Positions 1 through 5,158 of a stretch of 7,778 nt of DNA are shown here, one piece after another (position 1 is the stretch's first letter; each line of letters opens with the position of its first letter). The DNA comes from Thermotogae bacterium (GTDB lineage: Bacteria; Thermotogota; Thermotogae; Petrotogales; Kosmotogaceae). Below the pieces are notes generated by a model, which saw only the letters and a program-made list of their open reading frames with translations, ran no database searches and was not told the DNA's origin. The translations under genes and the position numbers were made by a program. The stretch spans positions 1-7,778 of the forward strand of contig QNAR01000069.1 of the NCBI GenBank assembly GCA_003643975.1, read 5' to 3'.

Positions 1-1265
1 TACTTCATGATATTGGGCATGGACCTTATAGTCATCAGTTTGATGATGTTGTTTATGCAAAAGCGGGTTTTAAGCACGGGCACGATACTTATCGGAAGCG
101 CATTTTGCTCGAATATTACCCAAAAATTTTACAAGAACACTACGAAAATATCAAAGATGAAAAATTGAGAGAAGCAATAGATGCCGAACTCAAAACCATA
201 ACCGGTGAAAAAACAGAATTTATTGAAGCGATAAGAATACTTCTTGAAAAAATAAACGAAGTTTTCGAAGGCGAGTCTGAGGGGAGTTTGGATTTCAATA
301 TCATTCAAGGACCCTTAGGGGCAGATAGAATGGATTTCGTTTTAAGAGATTCATACTTTGCCGGAACAAGGTACTTTGGAACTGGTTCACCTGAAAGAAT
401 TATAAGAGGGGCTATGATTGTAGAAGGAAATAAACTCGCTTACAGTCTAAAAGTTATTGATGACATTTACACAACACTTTTTTCAAGGTTCATGATGTAC
501 AAAAACGTGTACTTTCATAAAACTGCAAGAGCTGCGGATCTTATGATTCAGGATATTCTCAGATTTTCTTATAACCCCCTCAACCTACCCAGGCGCCTTG
601 AACAGGTAAGTGATTTTCTACAGTTGACTGACACTATGCTTCTTGACGAAATAGAAATACGATTCAACGACCTCATAAAAAAACTGGCAACTAAAATTAA
701 GGATAATGAAGACCATGTAAGAAAGCTTCTTCTTTCCGGGGAGATGAATTCTGAGCTTAGCCCTGATGAAAAAGACCTTCTGATGGCTTATATGAATGTT
801 GAAAGATTTAGGGAAAGGGATCTCTGGAAGTTGATCATGGAAATTTCTTTTTCCACCACCGGTGTGGATCCTTCAGTGGTTAGTGGTTCAGTGGCTCAAG
901 ATGCGCTATCAAAAATGAAACAAAAACTCGAAGATGCCAAAGAAAAAGCTGAAGATGCTGATAAAAAGATTCTTCACGAGCTTCTGACGGATTTTGACAG
1001 GCTATTCAGAATCGATACGCCTTATAAACTCTCATTGGCTCACCCAGATGAATTTCTCAGCAGTAATGTATATTTGTTTGATGACAAGCGGGAAGACATC
1101 CTCAGCTTTGAGCATTTTGAAAAGCGATACCCAGCCTATCATCTTATCAGTAATAATCTGATACAGATCGTAAGGATCTATTGCGTAAAAGACATACGCT
1201 GGCTACTTCGGAGATATCAAATTATCCCCGAAGTAAGCCGCATAAGCATAACTACACGATGGTAA
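1..1265 (+). CDS. HD-superfamily metal-dependent phosphohydrolase (dNTPase-like, COG1078 type), 5'-truncated by window edge
   Basis: The frame is open from base 3, so the gene starts left of the window; the TTG at 105 is internal and not a real start. About 420 residues are visible. The first are LHDIGHGPYSH, the metal-binding His-Asp pair of HD hydrolases followed by the GH-GP-SH signature of SAMHD1/dGTPase-like proteins. A second motif, GADRMDFVLRDS (visible residues about 106-117), carries the later metal-ligand Asp, probably D111 in R-M-D-F. The first conserved His must lie upstream of the window. Next comes a mostly helical region with FMMYKNVYFH (about 162-171), typical of this family. 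A charged, Lys/Glu/Ala-rich, probably coiled-coil stretch lies at about 299-334. Family members hydrolyse dNTPs or related nucleotides in the cytoplasm; the substrate here cannot be read from sequence. The stop TAA (1263-1265) lies one base from the stop of the convergent yqhQ gene. Sure of family, unsure of substrate. Confidence 0.9.
   Translation, partial: LHDIGHGPYSHQFDDVVYAKAGFKHGHDTYRKRILLEYYPKILQEHYENIKDEKLREAIDAELKTITGEKTEFIEAIRILLEKINEVFEGESEGSLDFNIIQGPLGADRMDFVLRDSYFAGTRYFGTGSPERIIRGAMIVEGNKLAYSLKVIDDIYTTLFSRFMMYKNVYFHKTARAADLMIQDILRFSYNPLNLPRRLEQVSDFLQLTDTMLLDEIEIRFNDLIKKLATKIKDNEDHVRKLLLSGEMNSELSPDEKDLLMAYMNVERFRERDLWKLIMEISFSTTGVDPSVVSGSVAQDALSKMKQKLEDAKEKAEDADKKILHELLTDFDRLFRIDTPYKLSLAHPDEFLSSNVYLFDDKREDILSFEHFEKRYPAYHLISNNLIQIVRIYCVKDIRWLLRRYQIIPEVSRISITTRW
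1204..1235 (-). terminator. Hairpin downstream of yqhQ, possible terminator without a U-tract
   Basis: The arms TACTTCGG (1204-1211) and CCGAAGTA (1228-1235) are perfectly complementary. In minus-strand RNA the stem extends inward through one G-U pair and four Watson-Crick pairs, giving 13 bp closed by a 6-base loop. On the plus strand the same position is an A-C mismatch, so the fold favours the yqhQ transcript. It lies 31 bases past the yqhQ stop, inside the 3' end of the convergent HD gene. No T-run follows immediately (TCTTTTA appears about 10 bases later), so this is not a classical intrinsic terminator. It may instead stabilise the 3' end or be chance. Confidence 0.4.
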
Positions 1266-1266
1266 T

Positions 1267-2118
1267 TTATTCTTCTTTTAATGATTCTTTCAAAGCGACA
1301 AGCGCAACCTCTAACTGGTCATCTGAAGGTTCTTTAGTGGTGATCTTCTGGAAGAGTAATCCGGGAGAAGCCAGTACTTTACCCAATTTAGTGTCTATTA
1401 TTTTAGCGGTAAGTCTTTGAAATTCATAAGTTAAAGCCGCAACGATAGGTATGAATACAACCCGGGACACGATTTTCCATAGAAAATTCATTTCTGTCCA
1501 ATAGCCAAGTAATGCAAATATCACAATTGCGAAAAACAGCGTCAAAATCAAGAAGCTGGTACCACAACGGGGATGCAATGTCGTATATTTTCTGGCATTC
1601 TCTACGGTTAAATCTTCGTTATTTTCAAAAGTGTAAACCGCTTTATGTTCTGCTCCATGGTATTCGAAGACACGTTTTATGTCTTTGAAAAGCGAAATAA
1701 CCCATACATAGGTTATGAAAAATGCCGCTCTTATTATGCCTTCTATAAGCGCAAACATAGCTGGATTACTCTTTGATACCATCAATTGTGCGAGAAATAA
1801 CGGTCCCAGCGCAAACATACCTATGGCAAAGGCAAAGGCTATCAAGAAAGTAATAACAATATCCTTTTTTGTCATTTTGCCTTCGCCGGTTACCTCTGCG
1901 GAAAAACCTAGAGCTTTGGTCCCGATTACAAGTGCCTCATAAAGTGCGAGAAGCCCCCTTAAAAAAACGATAGAAAATAGGGCCGGATTTTTCACGGCCC
2001 CCTCTATCTCCTTGGTAATTATTTTTCCATCAGAATCGCGTACAGCCACTACCGTACGCTTACCCTTCATCATCACGCCTTCGATGACCGCTTGACCACC
2101 AACATTGAGCTTTTTCAT
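1267..2118 (-). CDS. yqhQ: DUF1385 (YqhQ-family) multi-pass membrane protein
   Basis: This 283-residue protein matches the DUF1385/YqhQ family over its whole length. It opens with the family signature GGQAVIEGVMM (residues 7-17). Probable membrane segments lie at about 47-66, 86-112, 120-144, 188-207 and 212-232. The most conserved block sits before the fourth segment: EYHGAEHKAVYTFE (152-165) and TTLHPRCGTSFL (179-190), rich in His, Glu and Cys. The tail 248-277 (ASPGLLFQ, then a Gln/Glu-rich end) is also typical. The biochemical role of the family is unsettled and I do not assign one. The ATG at 2118 is preceded by AGGAGG (2123-2128) with a 4-base spacer. spoVS ends 32 bases upstream, so the two are probably co-transcribed from the spoVS promoter. 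The gene ends one base from the convergent HD gene. Length is normal and no frame disruption is seen. Confidence 0.93.
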   Translation of the reverse strand: MKKLNVGGQAVIEGVMMKGKRTVVAVRDSDGKIITKEIEGAVKNPALFSIVFLRGLLALYEALVIGTKALGFSAEVTGEGKMTKKDIVITFLIAFAFAIGMFALGPLFLAQLMVSKSNPAMFALIEGIIRAAFFITYVWVISLFKDIKRVFEYHGAEHKAVYTFENNEDLTVENARKYTTLHPRCGTSFLILTLFFAIVIFALLGYWTEMNFLWKIVSRVVFIPIVAALTYEFQRLTAKIIDTKLGKVLASPGLLFQKITTKEPSDDQLEVALVALKESLKEE

Positions 2119-2150
2119 TTTTCCTCCTGTGGAAAGGGAAGGAATTCAAA

Positions 2151-2456
2151 TTAAGCTTCAGATTCAGTAACTTCCTGAGTTTCCACTTCTTCCCTTTTTC
2201 CTGCAACAATCTTCAACGTGATTCCTGTTCTTGTTTCGTTGTTGATTAGAATTTCAACAAAACCGGGAATTACGTAAATCTCCACACCTCTCTCTTTCAA
2301 AAATCTCGATGCGATAGCACAAGCCTTAACAGCCTGATTGACTGCTCCTGCTCCGATCGCTTGGAGCTCAACCTGGTTATCTTTTGATAAGACACCTGCA
2401 ATAGCACCTGCAACTTTGTTAGGATTTGACTTGGAACTGACTTTCAGTATCTCCAT
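2151..2456 (-). CDS. spoVS: Stage V sporulation protein S homologue (SpoVS, Alba-like fold)
   Basis: This small protein of 101 residues begins MEILKVSSKSNPNKVAGAIAG and contains the conserved AIGAGAVNQAVKACAIAS core (33-50) and the IPGFVEI block (63-69). Both are diagnostic of SpoVS, usually about 86 residues. SpoVS adopts an Alba-like fold and is thought to bind nucleic acid; in Bacillus its loss affects a late sporulation stage, but homologues are widespread in non-sporulating bacteria. Here residues 87-101 form an extra acidic, Glu/Thr-rich tail. The start is well supported by AAGGAGG (2465-2471) 8 bases before the ATG. It is the first gene of a unit continuing into yqhQ and has its own promoter in the gap behind the upstream korA-like gene. 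Family is certain; cellular role in this organism is unknown. Confidence 0.95.
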   Translation of the reverse strand: MEILKVSSKSNPNKVAGAIAGVLSKDNQVELQAIGAGAVNQAVKACAIASRFLKERGVEIYVIPGFVEILINNETRTGITLKIVAGKREEVETQEVTESEA

Positions 2457-2464
2457 TCAGACTG

Positions 2465-2471
2465 CCTCCTT
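2465..2471 (-). promoter_or_regulatory. Strong ribosome binding site of spoVS
   Basis: AAGGAGG on the minus strand lies 8 bases before the ATG at 2456. It fixes the start of spoVS and is among the strongest Shine-Dalgarno sequences in the window. Confidence 0.85.
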
Positions 2472-2491
2472 TTCGAGCATGTGGTCAATAT

Positions 2492-2520
2492 ATTTTACCA
2501 CAAAAGAATAGGAGCATCAA
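2492..2520 (-). promoter_or_regulatory. Sigma-70-type promoter for spoVS-yqhQ
   Basis: Read on the minus strand, a -35 box TTGATG (2515-2520) is separated by exactly 17 bases from a -10 box TAAAAT (2492-2497). The -10 box is preceded by TGG, which fits the extended -10 rule (TGn). Transcription should start near 2485, leaving a 5' leader of about 28 bases that contains the AAGGAGG ribosome binding site of spoVS. The position in the only sizeable gap between the korA-like gene and spoVS supports it. Evidence is sequence match and placement only. Confidence 0.72.
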
Positions 2521-2586
2521 AAGCATTAAGATTTTTTTTCTCATATCTTCCATCTTGCTTAATAAAATTACAGAAGTCAAATAAAC

Positions 2587-3741
2587 TCAAAGGTCTAATA
2601 CCTCAGATTTCACTTTTGCAATGGTATCGAGTATTTCCTGGGGAGTAACCATCTCTCCATTTACTTTGCTTAAAAGTTCAAGCTTGGTGCTTCGGCGATT
2701 CAGTCGTGAAACTTCATAAACGATCTGGCCAAGATTCATCTCAACAACGATTACTGCACTGGTCTTTTTTAGTAATTGTCTAAGACGGGTAGCTGGGAAG
2801 GGCCATATAGTTATCGGTCGAAATAGGCCAACGTTAATCTTATCTTCCCGTGCTATCTTAACAGCCCTTAAAGCACTTCTGGCAACGGAACCATAGGCTA
2901 CAATCAGTATTTCCGCGTCATCTGTCATATATTCATCGCATATATTAATTTCATCAGCGTGAAGACGTATTTTGTGATCAAGCCTGCGTAATAGTCGGTT
3001 GGCATCAACTGCCGCACCCACAGGAAATCCTGATTCATCATGAACCAAGCCTGAGACGTGAAATCTGCTCTTTCCCATTTTTATCAAAGGAGCAGCCAGC
3101 ATCTGATCGTCTCCAATAAAGGGTTGGAAAATGTCGTCATCTTCAAGGACTGATTCTCCAGCCCTTGGAACAGACTTCAATTCGGAATCTGGAGGTAGGT
3201 AAAGGCTTTCTCTCATATGTCCCAAAACTTCGTCCATCAGGAAAACAACCGGTGTACGGTAATGTTCAGCATAATTGAAGGCAGTGACTATGTAACGATA
3301 TACTTCTTCTACAGTTGAAGGATATATTGCGATAACGGGATGGTCGCCATGAGTTCCCCAACGTGCTTGCATGATATCTCCCTGAGCGAGTTTGGTAGGC
3401 ATTCCTGTTGAAGGTCCCCCACGTTGCACGTTTACAAAAACTGTTGGGGCTTCTACCATTGATGCATAACCTATTACTTCTTGCATCAAGCTAAATCCAG
3501 GCCCGCTTGTCGCCGTCATGGCTTTTTCGCCTGCCAACGATGCCCCGACAATTGCCGCGGCGCTCGCGATCTCATCTTCCATTTGAATAAAAGTTCCGCC
3601 AACTTTTGGCAGTTCTTTAGCCATAGTCTCGGCAATTTCTGTGGCTGGAGTGATAGGATATCCAGCAAAAAAACGGCACCCAGCCTTTATAGCTCCAAGT
3701 GCACAGGCTTCGTCCCCTTGCATTAGAACGTACTCAGACAT
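2587..3741 (-). CDS. korA: 2-oxoacid:ferredoxin oxidoreductase, alpha subunit (KorA/VorB-like)
   Basis: This 384-residue protein belongs to the alpha subunits of 2-oxoacid:ferredoxin oxidoreductases, which convert a 2-oxoacid, CoA and oxidised ferredoxin to acyl-CoA, CO2 and reduced ferredoxin in the cytoplasm. Visible signatures are GYPITPATEI (27-36), the MEDE segment (54-57), ATSGPG (77-82), QRGGPSTGMPT (106-116) and, in the C-terminal domain, GLFRPITIWPFP (325-336) and EMNLGQ (344-349). The length is that of a complete alpha subunit carrying domains I and II. TPP is bound mainly by the partner beta subunit, which is not encoded here: the next genes are spoVS and yqhQ. The start overlaps the end of the ferredoxin gene by 8 bases, with GGTGA (3748-3752) 6 bases before the ATG, suggesting translational coupling. 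The substrate (2-oxoglutarate, branched-chain oxoacid or other) cannot be decided. The name VorB would be equally fair. Confidence 0.9.
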   Translation of the reverse strand: MSEYVLMQGDEACALGAIKAGCRFFAGYPITPATEIAETMAKELPKVGGTFIQMEDEIASAAAIVGASLAGEKAMTATSGPGFSLMQEVIGYASMVEAPTVFVNVQRGGPSTGMPTKLAQGDIMQARWGTHGDHPVIAIYPSTVEEVYRYIVTAFNYAEHYRTPVVFLMDEVLGHMRESLYLPPDSELKSVPRAGESVLEDDDIFQPFIGDDQMLAAPLIKMGKSRFHVSGLVHDESGFPVGAAVDANRLLRRLDHKIRLHADEINICDEYMTDDAEILIVAYGSVARSALRAVKIAREDKINVGLFRPITIWPFPATRLRQLLKKTSAVIVVEMNLGQIVYEVSRLNRRSTKLELLSKVNGEMVTPQEILDTIAKVKSEVLDL

Positions 3742-3955
3742 CTTTCTTCACCGCCTCACGCTCAACAACATCGATTGCAAAATCAGGACATGCATTTTCA
3801 CACATCAGACAGCCGATACATTTATCATGATCAGGAACTTCAGGTTTTCCCAATTCTCCTTTGATGATGGTTTTAGTGGGGCAAATCCAATAACAGATAC
3901 CACAGCGCTTACAGAAATTGTCATTGATATGGACATGAAATTTCTTTTTAGCCAT
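3734..3955 (-). CDS. korD: Two-cluster 4Fe-4S ferredoxin, delta subunit of 2-oxoacid:ferredoxin oxidoreductase (KorD-like)
   Basis: This is a 73-residue protein with two classical cluster motifs. The first is C-x2-C-x2-C-x3-C-P at Cys15, 18, 21 and 25 (FCKRCGICYWICP). The second is at Cys46, 49, 52 and 56 (KCIGCLMCENACP). Each set should hold one [4Fe-4S] cluster and carry electrons from the oxidoreductase core to free ferredoxin. I place the start at the ATG at 3955 rather than the in-frame TTG at 3961: GGAGG (3963-3967) is 7 bases from the ATG but only 1 base from the TTG. The basic start MAKKKFHVHIND is typical of KorD. The gene follows the decarboxylase beta subunit by 15 bases and overlaps the alpha-subunit gene by 8 bases. 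A general ferredoxin is possible, but the coupling to korA makes the delta-subunit role more likely. Confidence 0.9.
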   Translation of the reverse strand: MAKKKFHVHINDNFCKRCGICYWICPTKTIIKGELGKPEVPDHDKCIGCLMCENACPDFAIDVVEREAVKKDV

Positions 3956-3970
3956 GTACAAACCTCCAGG

Positions 3971-5095
3971 TTATGAAATTACTGAAAGGAAAACACCAGC
4001 AACAACAGCAGAACCTATAACACCTGCAACATTTGGGCCCATGGCATGCATCAATATAAAATTCGATGGATCTTCTTCCATTGCAAGCTTATGAGCAACC
4101 CTTGCAGAATCAGGTACTGCTGAAACACCTGCTGCACCAATTAAAGGATTGACCTTTTTTTTCGAGAAAATATTCATGATCTTCGCAAATATGATACCAG
4201 AAGCCGTAGCAACAACAAAAGCCATTGCGCCAAGACCAACAATCTCAAGACTCTGTAATTGAAGAAATACTTTTCCATCCGCGCTGGCACCCACCGAGAG
4301 GCACAAAAGGATGATAGCGGTATCTGAAATATACTTTGATGCGGCCTCTGCTAATCTCTGAGTTAAACCGTTTTCTCTTAGAATGTTTCCGAACATCAGC
4401 ATTCCAATGAGCGGCAATGCTTTTGGAACAAGGAGAGCTATTATTATCGTACCTACAATTGGGAAAACGATTTTTTCGAGCTTTGAGACATGCCTTAATT
4501 GCATTCCCATTTTTATTTTTCGCTCTTCCTTTGTGGTCAGCAATTTCATTATTGGGGGTTGAATTATGGGAATTAGGGCTATATATGAATAAGCTGCGAT
4601 TGCTATAATTGCAAGGTATGGTGAGTTGTACTGGCTTGCGACATATATTGAAGTAGGGCCATCGGCACCACCTATGATACCAATAGAAGCTGCATCAGGC
4701 ATACTAAAACCCAGGAACCTAGCGGTAATGAAAGAAATGAAAATACCAACCTGTGCAGCGGCGCCTAAAAAGAGCGTTTTTGGGTTGGATAGCAAAAAGG
4801 AAAAATCTGTTAAGGCACCTATTCCAAGAAATATCAACGGAGGGTAAATCCCCAGATACAATCCTCGTTGTATAAACCATAAAAGACCTGTGCCTTCGTT
4901 GAATAAGCCCGTTACTTCGTGAGGAATGTTAGACATGACTATTCCAAAGGCAATGGGAATAAGTAGCAATGGTTCAGCTTCTTTCACTATTGCAACGTAA
5001 AAAAGCGCACCTGCTATTGCGAACATAACAAGGTTTTCCCAGCTTAATGCTGAAAATCCTGTTGTTTGAAGGAAGCTAAAAAGCGTATCGATCAT
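3971..5095 (-). CDS. oadB: Sodium-ion-translocating decarboxylase, beta subunit (OadB/GcdB/MmdB family)
   Basis: This is a 374-residue, very hydrophobic inner-membrane protein with about ten membrane segments. It is the Na+-pumping subunit of biotin-dependent decarboxylases acting on oxaloacetate, methylmalonyl-CoA or glutaconyl-CoA; it decarboxylates carboxybiotin and exports Na+. Signatures in order are IGIIGGADGPTSIYV (about 138-152, containing the conserved Asp thought to take part in Na+ transport), IPIIQPPIM (175-183) with the following TTKEERKIKMG loop, GAAGVSAVPDSARV (320-333), and MHAMGPNVAGVIGSAVVAG (349-367) near the C-terminus. I prefer the ATG at 5095 to an in-frame TTG at 5101, because GGAGG (5103-5107) is 7 bases from the ATG and 1 base from the TTG. 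The alpha (carboxyltransferase), biotin-carrier and small membrane subunits are not in the window, so the substrate, and thus the exact symbol, is undecided. The ferredoxin gene follows after 15 bases; PPDK precedes it beyond a hairpin. Confidence 0.93.
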   Translation of the reverse strand: MIDTLFSFLQTTGFSALSWENLVMFAIAGALFYVAIVKEAEPLLLIPIAFGIVMSNIPHEVTGLFNEGTGLLWFIQRGLYLGIYPPLIFLGIGALTDFSFLLSNPKTLFLGAAAQVGIFISFITARFLGFSMPDAASIGIIGGADGPTSIYVASQYNSPYLAIIAIAAYSYIALIPIIQPPIMKLLTTKEERKIKMGMQLRHVSKLEKIVFPIVGTIIIALLVPKALPLIGMLMFGNILRENGLTQRLAEAASKYISDTAIILLCLSVGASADGKVFLQLQSLEIVGLGAMAFVVATASGIIFAKIMNIFSKKKVNPLIGAAGVSAVPDSARVAHKLAMEEDPSNFILMHAMGPNVAGVIGSAVVAGVFLSVIS

Positions 5096-5110
5096 AATCA
5101 AACCTCCATC

Positions 5111-5140
5111 AAAGAAAACCGCGACCCCTACCGGGGTCGC
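5111..5140 (-). terminator. Intrinsic terminator or attenuator between ppdK and the decarboxylase gene
   Basis: On the minus strand GCGACCCC (5133-5140) pairs perfectly with GGGGTCGC (5121-5128) around the four-base loop GGTA, followed by GG and the T-rich tract TTTTCTTT (5111-5118). The stem begins 18 bases after the ppdK stop codon, as expected for its terminator. It ends only a few bases before the GGAGG of the downstream gene (5103-5107), so there is no room for a promoter after it. It may therefore act as a partial terminator reducing downstream expression, or as a processing and stabilising stem. The interrupted T-tract suggests incomplete termination. Confidence 0.75.
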
Positions 5141-5158
5141 AATAGTATCAGTAATGGA

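Noticed and set aside
105..107. TTG at 105 as the start of the HD hydrolase gene
   Set aside because: The frame is open to the window's left edge and the codons before it encode the essential HD motif (LHDIGHGPYSH), so the gene starts outside the window.
1306..1332. AACCT...AGGTT followed by CTTT, considered as the terminator of the HD gene
   Set aside because: Five base pairs with a loop of about 16 bases is too weak, and it lies within yqhQ codons with no further support.
2525..2563. Inverted repeat ATTAAG...CTTAAT with a T8 run after korA, considered as a terminator
   Set aside because: The arms are only 6 AT-rich pairs with a loop of more than 20 bases, and in the transcribed direction the run is A rather than U.
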